Assembly: GCF_040822065.1 (NCBI RefSeq)
Contig: NZ_CP162005.1
Location: 4,464,001-4,528,000 of the forward strand
Direction: 5' to 3'
DNA: 64,000 bases
Source of the DNA: Pedobacter sp. WC2423
GTDB lineage: Bacteria > Bacteroidota > Bacteroidia > Sphingobacteriales > Sphingobacteriaceae
This document shows, in pieces, positions 26,263 to 37,500 of the stretch. Both the position numbers and the translations under genes were made by a program. The notes under the pieces were generated by a model that worked only from the letters and a program-made list of their open reading frames with translations, was not told where the DNA came from and did not search any database. Each line of letters starts with the position of its first letter. Within the stretch, counting starts at the first letter, position 1.

Positions 26263-26826
26263 ATGATTAATGAAAGAGAAATAATTTCCCGCATAGTTAA
26301 AGGAGACAAGAAAGCATTCTCATTGTTGGTTAATGAATACCAGAAATTAATTTTTCATGTAGCAAAAAGGATGATCCAGAATAATGGAGATGTAGAAGAT
26401 GTCTGTCAGGAAGTCTTTATTAAAATTTATAGAAATATTAGAAGTTTCGCTTATAAATCAAAGCTATCTACCTGGATAGCCCGGATAACTTACTTGACTT
26501 CTATAAACTATTTAAAAATGCACAGAAAACATGAGATATCTGATTTTCCTGAAGACCTGGAAGAGTGTTTGGCAGATTATCATACTCCAGAGGATATTCT
26601 AAATCACAGGGATATGTCACAATATCTTCAAATGCTTATTACAGAATTACCAGTCCACTATGGATTAGTATTAACCTTGTTTCATTTACAGGAATTTTCC
26701 TTACAAGAGATCCAGGGTATAACCGGAATGCCTGAAGGAACAATAAAAAATTATTTATTCCGGGCAAGAATACTGCTTAAAGAAAAAGTTAAACTTTATT
26801 TAGTAAATGATCATGAAAGACGATAA
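26263..26826 (+). CDS. ECF RNA polymerase sigma factor
   Basis: A 187-residue sigma-70 family regulator. Region 2 spans about 22-95 (DVEDVCQEVFIKIYRN, STWIARITYLTSINYLK). Region 4 spans about 125-175 (LPVHYGLVLTLFHLQEFSLQEIQGITGMPEGTIKN is cut across; the recognition helix is MPEGTIKNYLFRAR). Its style is closer to RpoE/SigW-type factors than to the FecI type at 11427, and there is no FecR gene beside it. The stop codon overlaps the next gene, which points to translational coupling with a membrane anti-sigma partner. Target genes are unknown. Confidence 0.93.
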   Translation: MINEREIISRIVKGDKKAFSLLVNEYQKLIFHVAKRMIQNNGDVEDVCQEVFIKIYRNIRSFAYKSKLSTWIARITYLTSINYLKMHRKHEISDFPEDLEECLADYHTPEDILNHRDMSQYLQMLITELPVHYGLVLTLFHLQEFSLQEIQGITGMPEGTIKNYLFRARILLKEKVKLYLVNDHERR

Positions 26827-27214
26827 AGAAAAACAAATACAAAAATTGCTTGATTCGGGTAATCAATTTTCTGAAGAACGACTTTCATCAGATGAGCAAG
26901 AAGATTTACAGGCCTATAAAGTGTTATATTCAGAACTAAAACGGGAAACCGAAGAAGGTCTTTCTTATGCTTTTAAGGCAAACTTAATGGCACGTATTAA
27001 AATAGAGGAAAAGCATTCAAATGATTTCAGATTTTATTTGATTTTAAGCGGTGTTCTTCTTCTTGGGGTTGGAATTATTGTTGTACTCACCTTTTATTTT
27101 GTTGATTTGTCCTCACATTATTTTATAGTATTGAGTAAATTGACAGGGTTTATGTCCATTATAATTATTTCAATATTTCTTTCTCAATATGTGGAAAAAA
27201 AAGTATTTGAATGA
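26807..27214 (+). CDS. Putative membrane anti-sigma factor
   Basis: A 135-residue protein whose start overlaps the sigma gene by 20 bases (14 if the second ATG, at 26813, is used). The N-terminal 75 residues are charged, helical and cytoplasmic. Two membrane helices follow at about 77-101 and 107-127, with a short tail. It has no zinc-binding HxxxCxxC motif and no FecR domain. Gene overlap and topology are the evidence that it restrains the sigma factor. Similar coupled pairs are common in Bacteroidota. Confidence 0.75.
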   Translation: MIMKDDKEKQIQKLLDSGNQFSEERLSSDEQEDLQAYKVLYSELKRETEEGLSYAFKANLMARIKIEEKHSNDFRFYLILSGVLLLGVGIIVVLTFYFVDLSSHYFIVLSKLTGFMSIIIISIFLSQYVEKKVFE

Positions 27215-27235
27215 TTAGCCAGTAAATAGTAATGT

Positions 27236-27913
27236 TTAGTTTACTGTTTCCCATCTCCATTGCCCAAGATGAAAATGAGCTGCATACCCACCAAAATGAC
27301 AAGAGTTAGTTTCACAGAATTTCATACATCTTAAGCCGTCATTATAAATTATGGTTAAGGTTTGGTACATACTTTTTTTACGATGGTAAACATTTGTCAG
27401 AAGTCCGGGACCGGTTGAATTGAGTACGTCATCTTCATTCTTTATCAAAAGCTTGGCATTTTTAAACAACTCTTTAATTACTTCAAGCCAGAAAGAATGT
27501 TTTGGAATTGATCCAAACATATAATTAGCAATTCTTAAAGCATGTTCTGTTCCAAATTTAGTGCATTCTTCTTCTGTTAGCATCTTTTCTTCACCAAGAA
27601 CGAGGTCGTGGTTACAAAGGGGGTCCAGCGGTTTAAAACAGAGCATATCAAGATCAAGGTAAAATCCCCCGAAAAGATAAACAACTACTATTCTGAAAAG
27701 ATCTGTCCGCTGGACATTGAGTGTATACTGGTCATAAATTTCTAACAACTCTGGCATGTAATCAGCTATAATACCTCGGGCCTCCATATCATCATAAATC
27801 TTGATATCCCAATCAGAATGAAGCACTTTAATGCTTTCAAAATATTCCTGATACGCTTCAGGAATGTTATGGCTTTTGTAAATAAGGTGTATTTTCTTTG
27901 GTATACCTGCCAT
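27236..27913 (-). CDS. GT32-type glycosyltransferase (DXD sugar-binding)
   Basis: A 225-residue glycosyltransferase of the OCH1/capsular-sugar type. IPKKIHLIY at residues 4-12 is the usual opening, and YLDLDM at 85-90 carries the DXD motif (Asp87, Asp89) that binds a metal and nucleotide sugar. QRTDLFRIVVVYLFGGFY just before it is the family's conserved helix-strand. There is no signal peptide or membrane helix. It faces the plus-strand gene at 28442, its own relative, across a 528-bp gap. Its 3' end is only 22 bases from the anti-sigma gene. Acceptor unknown. Confidence 0.88.
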   Translation of the reverse strand: MAGIPKKIHLIYKSHNIPEAYQEYFESIKVLHSDWDIKIYDDMEARGIIADYMPELLEIYDQYTLNVQRTDLFRIVVVYLFGGFYLDLDMLCFKPLDPLCNHDLVLGEEKMLTEEECTKFGTEHALRIANYMFGSIPKHSFWLEVIKELFKNAKLLIKNEDDVLNSTGPGLLTNVYHRKKSMYQTLTIIYNDGLRCMKFCETNSCHFGGYAAHFHLGQWRWETVN

Positions 27914-28441
27914 GCTTTTTAATTAAAAAGTAATGAAGTAAAGATAAAAAATATGTTTATGTTTCATAAGAATATGTGGCTCATTTCATCGTTATTATAA
28001 ATCAGAAGATAAATATTCTGTTTTTATGACACTAATTCTAAATTGGAAGGCTACTACGGATTGAAATGAATCTTTTAAAATAAGGGTTTGTTTTTTTAGT
28101 AGTCTAAGGTGCAGTGTGTTATTGTTGCTAGTACGATATATCCAACTAAAATCACTGATTCTTATAAAAAAACAAGACAAAATATTTGCTAGATAATACT
28201 TTATTTGGTACGTTTGGTTATTAATTTTTAGTAAAAAAAAGATAGTATTGGTTGTGGCTAACCTTAGCGATAGCTGTAACTTATTAAATCAAAAATAGAT
28301 TAACCCCCTTGTTAACTACAACTTCAATCATAGCTTAATAAATCAGAAAATTATTATAACTGACTCGTTATTTAGCTGTTAAAATTATAATTCATCCCGA
28401 ATTAAGTAAATGTCACTAGTGGCCATACTAACTATATATAA
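27914..28441. other. 528-bp divergent gap between two GT32 genes
   Basis: Very AT-rich. It holds one good plus-strand promoter (28185-28216) and a 61-residue minus-strand frame (27995-28180) that I regard as chance. Two similar stretches near 28269-28297 and 28327-28355 (each with TTA(A/T)TAAATCA) may be a weak direct repeat. No RNA gene was recognised. Confidence 0.5.
28185..28216 (+). promoter_or_regulatory. Bacteroidota-type promoter for the GT-NRPS direction
   Basis: TTTG at 28185-28188 and TACGTTTG at 28209-28216 are separated by 20 bases, matching the TTTG / TAnnTTTG layout of primary-sigma promoters in Bacteroidota. Transcription would begin near 28222, giving a leader of about 220 bases before the ATG at 28442. 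It is the best two-box promoter found by eye in the window. Confidence 0.6.
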
Positions 28442-29137
28442 ATGGAAATACCAAAAATAATCCATCAAACGTGGAAAGATGAAACGATTCCTGAGCAATT
28501 TGTAGATTCTGTTAATTCATGGAAAAACCTTCATCAAGATTGGAAATATTTATTGTGGACTGATGAAATGAATATCAATTTCCTTGAAACACATTTCCCG
28601 GATTTTTTGGATACTTACCATAAGTATGAAAGTCATATTCAAAGAGTAGACGCAATCAGATATTTTATCCTCTATAAATTTGGAGGAGTTTATGTTGATC
28701 TGGATTTTCATTGCTTTAAAAATATCCTTCCTATAATTAAAGATGGTGATTGTGCATTTGGGTTGGAGCATTCGTCTCATTCATCAGTTCATGAAAAAGA
28801 AATGATAATCAGTAATGCTATTATGGCAAGTAAACCTGAAGCAGGGTTTATGAGATTGTTATGTGATGAGCTATTTCATCCTTCTGTTTCTTCTTTCGAG
28901 GATAAAAATAATATGATCCTTGAAACGACCGGACCATTTATGTTAACGAGGTTATATGAGAAACATCGTGATGATGTCACTTTAAATGTGAAAATAATTG
29001 AAGCGGAGTATTTGTATCCTTTAACTAAAGATGAGATCAATCAAGAACTCTTAACGAATATCAAAAATAATGTAATCAACGATCAATTGAAAAATGCATA
29101 TGCTCTGCATTATTATTGGGGAAGCTGGTGGAATTAG
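28442..29137 (+). CDS. GT32-type glycosyltransferase (DXD sugar-binding)
   Basis: A 231-residue relative of the protein at 27236. It opens with IPKIIHQTWK (residues 3-12), the hallmark of this family, and has VDLDF at 85-89 with Asp86 and Asp88 as the DXD pair. The preceding QRVDAIRYFILYKFGGVYVD is cut across the same conserved helix. It ends YYWGSWWN, the usual C-terminal His/Trp-rich close. It is cytoplasmic. It is the first gene after the promoter at 28185 and is followed on the same strand by two GT2 genes and the megasynthases. Acceptor unknown; capsule, lipid or the peptide product are all possible. Confidence 0.9.
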   Translation: MEIPKIIHQTWKDETIPEQFVDSVNSWKNLHQDWKYLLWTDEMNINFLETHFPDFLDTYHKYESHIQRVDAIRYFILYKFGGVYVDLDFHCFKNILPIIKDGDCAFGLEHSSHSSVHEKEMIISNAIMASKPEAGFMRLLCDELFHPSVSSFEDKNNMILETTGPFMLTRLYEKHRDDVTLNVKIIEAEYLYPLTKDEINQELLTNIKNNVINDQLKNAYALHYYWGSWWN

Positions 29138-29411
29138 GCCATGTACATAATTAATCCTGTAAAGGAAATCATCACAATCATTCTGAACTCAGTCAGATAA
29201 TATACAACTCAACTCTAAAGAGGTTACCATTTAATATTCCATCCAGATGCAGGTTTTCCTGAAGGAATGGGAATACATCCGATTATCATATTTAGTATAA
29301 ACTGTTTTCTTCAACCAGGGATGATCGGTGCTATAAGCTGGATTTATTTATAATACATATTAAAATAATTATTCCGGGCATGCCGGTAAACAGTGGTAAA
29401 AACTTAAAAAC

Positions 29412-30206
29412 ATGAGAAAAATAGCACCCTTAATTTCTTGTATCTGCGTCACATTCAAAAAACCGGTGATGCTTGATTTAGTAATCGCTTGTTTTAGAGC
29501 TCAGACTTATCAAAACAAACAATTGATCATCTTATATGAAGATCATGATCAAACCACCATTGAATATATTAAAAAGCAGACATTTCCTGATGATACCAAA
29601 GTAATTGAAGTTAGTAGTGATCCAAAGAAAACATTGGGAGAATTAAGAAATATTGCAATTGAACAAGCTGATGGTGAATTTATCTGTCAATGGGATGACG
29701 ATGATTGGTATCATGTAAACCGGTTACAGTATCAGTTCGATGCTTTGACGAAGGCAGAACGACTTGGTTCAATTTTACGGCATTGGCTGATCTTCGATGC
29801 GACAAAGAATAAATTATATATTTCTCACGCCAGAAATTGGGAAGGAAGTATTTTATGCAGCAAGGAGCTGTTTTTATTAAAGAAATATGATGAAAGTTCA
29901 AGGGGAGAGGATACGGCTGTTGTTGAGTACTTCTGCGAGAATGAATATCTCGTAAGCATAAATGAAATCACTGGAATGTATATGTATGTTTATCACGGTA
30001 GTAATACATGGGATTTTGAGCATTTTAATAAAATTTTTGACCGCTGTAAGGAAGTTATTGCTGATTCAAGTATAACTGGAAAAATTTTGAATACTTCACC
30101 TACTGAAAGTTCCATTTTAATGGATGAAATAATGCGGCTAAATGATCACATGGCAGAAGAATGGTCTGCTAATTCCAATAAATTGATAGTTGAAGATAAA
30201 CTGTAA
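29412..30206 (+). CDS. GT2-family glycosyltransferase
   Basis: A 264-residue GT-A-fold enzyme. The N-terminal strand PLISCICVTFKKP starts the nucleotide-binding fold, and QWDDDDW (93-99) is an acidic metal-binding motif in the DXD position. GRGEDTA-like SSRGEDTAVVE (about residue 163) occupies the place of the general base loop. There are no membrane helices. It follows the GT32 gene by 274 bases with no clear terminator between them, and precedes the membrane GT2 by 73. Donor and acceptor cannot be read from sequence. Confidence 0.88.
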   Translation: MRKIAPLISCICVTFKKPVMLDLVIACFRAQTYQNKQLIILYEDHDQTTIEYIKKQTFPDDTKVIEVSSDPKKTLGELRNIAIEQADGEFICQWDDDDWYHVNRLQYQFDALTKAERLGSILRHWLIFDATKNKLYISHARNWEGSILCSKELFLLKKYDESSRGEDTAVVEYFCENEYLVSINEITGMYMYVYHGSNTWDFEHFNKIFDRCKEVIADSSITGKILNTSPTESSILMDEIMRLNDHMAEEWSANSNKLIVEDKL

Positions 30207-30279
30207 GAAACGAGCTGGTTTCTGCATACTAAATTAATGCGAAGCAAGAATCAATTAAACAATATCTTATTATATTCTT

Positions 30280-31467
30280 ATGTTGTTAATGCAGTTTTTA
30301 ATTGTTGTTCTTTTATTAAAAATATTAGGATTTTTTATAATTAGAACAGTTAAACCGATTGCCAGAGTTTCTAAAAAAGACAGGATTGATCCTCCTATTG
30401 ACATTATAGTTCCTATGTATAATGAAGAAAAGGTCATTTTGAAAACTGTTTATAATCTGTTGAATATAACCTATAGCAATTTTAAAATTATTGTTATTGA
30501 TGATGGTTCTACTGATAACAGCCTGGCATTGGTAAAAGAACATTTTGCCGGCAATGATTCTGTTCATATAATAAATACGATAAATCGTGGAAAAGCCCAG
30601 GCGCTGAATGTCGCCATGGCAGCATCAACAAGTGAAATAGTATTTTGTATAGATGCAGATACATTGGTTCTGCCTAATATTGTTGATGTTATTCTTCCTC
30701 ATTTTGATGATCAGCTGGTCGTTGCTGTAGCAGGAACTATAAAAGTCGGTAATCCTGGGAACCTGATTACCAAAATGCAATGTCTGGAGTATATGACAAC
30801 ACAGAATTTTGAAAGAAAGGTATTCTCTCTGATCAATGGAATTATGGTGGTGCCTGGAGCTATCGGAGCATTTAAGCGTTCTGTTATTTCTAATCTTGGA
30901 GGTTATACTTCGGATACATTAACTGAAGACACCGAAATAACTGTAAAAATTATTTGTAATAACTACCTGATTAAAAATGCCAGTGATGCAGTAGGTTTTA
31001 CTGAAGCACCAGCAAGTTCAAGGATGTTTCTAAAACAGCGTATTCGCTGGAAAGTTGGTACCATGCAGGTATTGGTAAAATATATGAAAGACGCATTCTT
31101 TCACAAGAATAAGGCAATTTCATTCTTAGTTATTCCTTATACATGGATATTTGGTGTGTTCTTGCCTTTTATTTCACCAATTGCAGACTATTATGTTACA
31201 GTAGCTTTGTTGGTGAATAAATCCTATGATATTCTGATTTACTACCTGGTTTTTGTACTAATAGATGCAGCTACCTGCTTCATTATCCTCATTGAGAATG
31301 GAGAGAGTCAGAATTTCTTTCAATGTATCCTGTTAAGATTCCTTCTTCGACAGCTAACTTTTGTCTCTTATCTCATGATATTCTTTAGATTTTTCAATGG
31401 AAATCTGAATGAGTGGGGAAAGGTAATCAGATATGGAAGCGTAAGTCTTAATGCTAATAAAAAATAA
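30280..31467 (+). CDS. Membrane-bound processive-type GT2 glycosyltransferase
   Basis: A 395-residue enzyme with an N-terminal membrane helix (1-21) and several C-terminal helices (about 280-300, 305-325, 330-350, 358-380). The GT2 core has all the marks of processive synthases: IDDGSTD (73-79), DAD at 125-127, TED (215-217) and the QxxRW motif QRIRW at 253-257. It resembles poly-N-acetylglucosamine or hyaluronan synthases (PgaC/HasA type). No PgaD or PgaB partner is nearby. It sits 64 bases before the first NRPS gene, so it may belong to the same transcript. Product unknown. Confidence 0.9.
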   Translation: MLLMQFLIVVLLLKILGFFIIRTVKPIARVSKKDRIDPPIDIIVPMYNEEKVILKTVYNLLNITYSNFKIIVIDDGSTDNSLALVKEHFAGNDSVHIINTINRGKAQALNVAMAASTSEIVFCIDADTLVLPNIVDVILPHFDDQLVVAVAGTIKVGNPGNLITKMQCLEYMTTQNFERKVFSLINGIMVVPGAIGAFKRSVISNLGGYTSDTLTEDTEITVKIICNNYLIKNASDAVGFTEAPASSRMFLKQRIRWKVGTMQVLVKYMKDAFFHKNKAISFLVIPYTWIFGVFLPFISPIADYYVTVALLVNKSYDILIYYLVFVLIDAATCFIILIENGESQNFFQCILLRFLLRQLTFVSYLMIFFRFFNGNLNEWGKVIRYGSVSLNANKK

Positions 31468-31474
31468 ATTTTTA

Positions 31475-31528
31475 ATGGATAAAACTAAACTGGATCCTAT
31501 TTACTGGTGGGTCAGTATTAGTTTATAA
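31475..31528 (+). CDS. Possible 17-residue upstream peptide
   Basis: An ATG frame encoding MDKTKLDPIYWWVSISL fills the gap between the membrane GT2 gene and the first NRPS gene. Its stop lies three bases before the NRPS ATG. The spacing could couple translation of the two. Length and lack of relatives keep this tentative. Confidence 0.25.
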   Translation: MDKTKLDPIYWWVSISL

Positions 31529-31531
31529 TCA

Positions 31532-34500
31532 ATGGAAATCATCATGGCCAGTTCAACTCTTATTCAAGCCCTTGAAAATTCAAGGCATCTTAAAGACCGG
31601 GGCGTTACTTTTATTCAGGGAACCCATGGAGACGAATTCATTTCTTATTGCGAATTATACCAGATAGCCTTAAAAGCACTTTTTCATTTACAGGAAAAAG
31701 GAATCGAACCCGGACATGAACTTGTTTTTCAGCTAGAAGACAACAAGGCTTTTGTAATCACCTTTTGGGCTTGTATTTTGGGTGGAATAATACCAGTGCC
31801 TTTGTCTATTGGCCAGAGTGATGACCATCGTCAAAAACTTTTTAATGTATGGCAGCTATTAGAAAATCCTTATCTGGCAATTTCTGATAACCATCTTAAT
31901 AAATTAAATCAATACGCTGCTAAAGAGGGACTAGATAAGACTTATAAACTGTTTAAAAATAAAATTGTTCATCCCGAAGGCTTATTGTCTTCTATGATAG
32001 AAGGCTGCTTAATCGAGGTAAAAGAAGAAGATACGGCTTTTATTCAGTTTTCTTCTGGCTCTACCGGGAGTCCAAAAGGAGTAATTCTGAGTCATAGAAA
32101 TTTGATTGCAAATATGGAGGCAATCAGTGCAGCGGCTAATTATTCGGCAAATGACACTTTAATTAGCTGGATGCCATTAACCCATGATATGGGGCTTATA
32201 GGTTTCCACCTGAATCCTCTTTTAAAACAAATCAATCAATATTTAATCCCTACCAGTCTGTTTATCAGAAGACCTGCTTTATGGTTGGATAAGGTGCATC
32301 AATATAAAGCCACAGTTTTGTCGTCGCCTAACTTTGGTCTCAAATATGTGATCAAACATTGTAATCTTCAGCTAGCGCATGAATGGGACTTTTCAAAGGT
32401 CCGGATTATATTTAACGGAGCGGAACCTATATCAAAGGTAATCTGCCGGAATTTTGTAGAACAGCTTACTAAGTTTGGGTTAAAAAGCTATGCGATGCGT
32501 CCTGTATATGGTTTGGCGGAGGCAACCCTTGCAGTTTCTATTTCTGGATTGGAGGAGGAGTTGATTTCAGTAGAACTAAACAGGAATCACCTGAGTACAG
32601 GAGATAAAATTATTTATGAAAAAGAGGAAAATCTTGCGGTATCTTTTCTTAATGTCGGAAAAGCTATCAATGATTGCACGATCAGAGTTACAGATTTTAA
32701 TGATGCCTTGCTCCAGGAAGAAATTATTGGATATGTGCAGATTAAAGGGATAAATGTTACTGCTGGATATTATCATAATGAAAAAGAGACGTTAGCGGCT
32801 ATAACCGGGGACGGATGGTTCAAAACTGGAGATCTGGGGTTTATTAAGGAAGGCGCACTATATATTACAGGACGTTCAAAAGATGTGATCCTGTTAAATG
32901 GCCAAAATTTTTATCCGCATGATATTGAGTCTGCTGCTGAGGAATTGGCTGGTGTTGAGCTTAATAAAATTTCTGTATCTGGGTTTTTTAATCCTGATAA
33001 ACAACAGGAAGAAACTATTGCTTTTGTTTTTCACAGGGCAGATTTGAAGAGCTTTATACCGCTGATACACACTTTGCGTGCCCATATTAATCTGAAGTTT
33101 GGTTTTGAGATTGATCGTGTCATTCCTGTAAAAGACGTTCCCAGAACTACTAGTGGGAAATTGCAAAGATTCAAGTTATTGGAGCAGTATCATAAGGGTG
33201 TTTTTTCAGTTGTTGATCTTGAAATTAAAGAGATGATCAGGAAGTCGGAGCTGGAGCGATTGTTAGTTGAAGAACCTGTAAATGAAACAGAGAAGAAACT
33301 ATTAAATATCTGGAAGCGCATCTTAAAAAAAGAAAATATTGGTGTAGAAGATGCCTTTTCTCAATTGGGTGGAGATTCATTGAAAACAGCAGAATTACAG
33401 GTGCTGATATTTAAGGAATTAGCTTTCGATTTCCCATTGGAACGACTTCATACAAAGTTTACTGTGCGTAGTCAGGCACAAGAAATTGCAAATAAGAAAA
33501 CAAACCTGCTGACAAGTATTCCTAAAGTTGCTTTGGCTGATTATTATGATCTTTCTGCTGCCCAAAAAAGAATCTATTATGCATGGGAAATGGATAAAAC
33601 TGATACTGCTTATAATATCCCAACAGCATTTAATATCAGCGGAGTTTTAGATGCGGATAGATTAGCACAATGTATTCAGCAATTAATTAGTAATCATTCT
33701 TCACTTCGTATGTCTTTTGTCATGAGAGATGAACCTTGTTTCATGATTAGTGATGAAGTAGATTTTAATATGATCAGAGCAAAGATATCCGGATCGGATA
33801 TCAGTGGACAGCTGGAGAAATTGATAAAGCCATTTGATCTCAGAATTGCTCCTCTTTTACGTGTGGTTCTTCTGGAGAAAAGCGAGACAGAGCATATTAT
33901 TTTCCTGGATTTTCATCATATAGTATCTGATGGCATTTCAATTTATAATTTTATTACTGAATTGGTTAAACTATATGCAGGAATTCAGCTGACTTATTCT
34001 CCGCTGGACTATAAAGATTACGCAGTATGGAAAAAAAACCGTTCAAAGGAAGTTAAACCACAGCTTGATCTTGATTATTGGTTAAATCAGTTGAAAGGTG
34101 ATTTACCTTTACTGGAATTGCCAACTGATTTTTTGCGGCCTCCTTTATTTGAAACAAGAGGGGAGCGAATGGGGATCGATATAGATCAGTATTTAACAGC
34201 AAGGCTTAGGGCGCTGGCTGCAGCTCATAATTGCAGACTGCATGTTCTTATGCTCAGTTTCTATTTTAGCTTACTATTCAAATATAGCAGGCAGCAGGAG
34301 TTCATTATAGGAATTCCAGTATCAGGACGTTCTCATCCTAACCTTCGGCAAATACATGGCATGTTTGTCAATAATTTAGCAATCAGGGCTGAAATAGATA
34401 ATGACTGGTCTTTCCTGCAGTTGCTAGGAGAATTAAAGAAGATTGTTGCTGATGCTTTGGGACACGCTGAATGTTCTTTTGACGACTTGGTACAGCTATT

Positions 34501-37500
34501 AAACACTAGAAGAGATGTAAGCAGAAATCCAGTATTCGATAGTATGTTTATTTATCAGAATATGGGCATGCCGGATGATTCAGTCTCCGACTTAAATCTT
34601 TCCAGACTTTTCTTTGACCATGGAACTGCAAAGTTTGATCTTTCAATGGAAGTTTTTGAAAATAGAGATACTTTAAGAATTGATATAGAATATTCCAGTT
34701 CATTATTTAAGAAAAGTACTATCAAACAAATGGTTGTATGCTTTGAGCAACTGATTAACTGTGTTCTTGAAAAACCACAAACCAATCTTTCAAAAATACC
34801 TTTATTAAGTACGCAATTGCACGAAGAATATATTAGTCAGTTCAACTCCACAGAGAAAATATATCCGGATCATGCAAGCATCTATGAGTTGATTGAAAAA
34901 CAAGCACATGATGCCCCTGATCGCATTGCTATTGATTTTAACAGCAACTTTTTTACTTATAATGAATTGGTAAGGAAAGTGGCAAAAACGGCTCTTCTGC
35001 TTCGTGAGCAATTAAAAAATACGAATGGGGTAGTCGGCCTGATCTTAAAACGGTCTCCAGAAATGATAATTTGTATGCTTGCTGTTTTAAAAGCAGGAGG
35101 ATGTTATTTACCGTTAGATACCGGTATACAACAGGAACGTCTGAAATCTATAATTCACGATAGTGAGTGTGCTCTTCTCTTATCGGATACCGCAAATGAC
35201 GAAAGAATAGAGAACCTAAAACTGGAAAATGGGAATAAGGAAGGGATAGTAATTGAAGAAGGAGTAACATTGTACAGAATTGAAACTTCCGGTAATGCAG
35301 CTGTTTTAAATGATTTAGCCTATATTATTTACACTTCAGGATCTACTGGTACTCCGAAAGGTGTAATGATTGGTCATCAGCAATTGCTCAATTATATTCG
35401 CTGGGCAGCCAATCAATATGTGGATCAGACAGCTGGGAATTTTCCTTTGTTTACTTCATCTGCATTTGACCTCACGGTGACCTCGATTTTTACACCCTTA
35501 ATTACAGGAAATACCATTGTAATCTATGACGAGTTATCACCTTTTCTTGCACTGGAGAAAGTAATCAATGAAAATAAGGTCCAGGTTGTTAAATTGACTC
35601 CATCTCATCTTAGCCTATTAAGTGATCAGCAAATTATTGTTCCTGTAGCTGGAAGTATCAGAAGGTTTATTGTTGGAGGAGAACAACTTTCATCTGCACT
35701 GGCAACAGAAATTCATCGTAAGTTTCAAGGGAAAGTAGAAATATATAATGAATATGGGCCAACAGAGACTACTGTTGGGAGTATGATCCATTTATTTTCT
35801 CCTGATGAAAGTGCATCATCAGTACCCATTGGTTTGCCTATTGCCAACACAAAAATATACTTGTTGGATGAATATTTAAATCCTGTTCCACAAGGAATGC
35901 CAGGAGAAATATATATAGGGGGAACCGGGTTGGCTGAAGGTTATTTATATAATCCTGAATTATCCGGACAGTTGTTTCTTCCTAATCCATTTATACCAGC
36001 AATGAAGGTTTATAAAACAGGAGATATGGCCAGAAGATCCGATAAAGGAATTATTGAATATATCGGACGTTTGGATTCACAGGTTAAAATTAATGGTTAC
36101 CGTGTAGAATTATCAGAAATTGAAAAGCAGCTAATTACTCACCCGTATATCAAAGACGCAGTGGTCTTATTGAAATCCGGAGATTCAAATCAGGCGAGTA
36201 TTTACGCTTATTATATTGCCGAAGCAAATAGAGGCGAACTGTTGACAGAATCAGTATTAAGACAATATAGTACAGAAAGATTGCCTTATTATATGATCCC
36301 TAATTACTTTATCGCTATAGATCATTTGCCACTAACTAGTAATGGAAAGATAGCTTATCAATTATTACCAGTTCCTCAATTGGCAGATGCAGCTCTTTTC
36401 AGTGATTCCACTTCGTATGCAATGGAGGAGATGCTTTTGAAGGTCTGGAAAATTGTTCTTAATACGGAGGATATCACTCTAAACGATGATTTTTTTGCAT
36501 TGGGTGGAGATTCTATAAAAGCGGTTCAGATTACGGCCAGGCTTTTTGAGTTGGGTATCTCTTTAAATACTAAGGATATATTTATCTATCATACTATAGG
36601 GCAAATTAGTTCTCACGCAAAAAAAACCAGCTCAAAAATGCAGTATGATCAAGGCATCCTTACTGGAAAAAGAGAACTACTGCCTGCTGAATTATGGTTT
36701 GTCAATCAGAAATTTAAAGAACCTGGTTTCTATAATCAGTCCTTAATACTACAGTTGAAAAAAGAAATTGATGGTGATGTTTTACAAGCTGCATTTGAAA
36801 AACTAATTGAACAACACGATGGTTTGAGAACAAATTATGATATGGCATCGATGAAATGTTTTTATAATAATGAACACCTGAAGAGGCCATTTATTATAGA
36901 AAGATTCAGATTCGATTTGATAGATTGGAATAACCATATTTGTCAATTTGATCCTCATTCTGAGATCGCAATGACGTTCAATTCTTTGAAGTCCGGATTT
37001 GATATCGCTGGTAGCTTACTTTTAAAAGCAGCAATAATTAATATATCGGGAAGCAGTGATTATTTATTCCTTACGGCTCATCATCTGGTTGTAGATGGAG
37101 TTTCATGGAGGATTATATTAGAAGATTTACTAACAATCTATACTGGACTTGAAAAGAATGAGGTTATAAAGTTGCCTCAAAAAACGGCGGGATTAAACGA
37201 CTGGTCAGAGCAGATGCAGGGTTATGTAAAATCTGAAGACTTTTCTAAAGAAGAAAAATACTGGAATGCTGTCGATAGTTATAGATTTATGCTTCCCCTG
37301 GATGAAGAAACTACTGACTGGCAAACAGCCAATTTGAAGAAAGTAACCCTGAAGTTAGCAGATGAAACCACCAGATTTTTATCTGGAGCAGCTAACCTGG
37401 TATTTAATACTGATGTTTCTGTCTTGTTAAATACGGCACTTATCCTAACCCTGGATTCCTGGTTAGGCTCAGACCAGTTTATTGTAGAGCAGGAGAATCA

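Noticed and set aside
27995..28180. 61-residue minus-strand frame in the GT32 gap
   Set aside because: No recognisable domain, RiPP leader or ribosome site; overlaps the promoter region; composition fits chance in AT-rich DNA.
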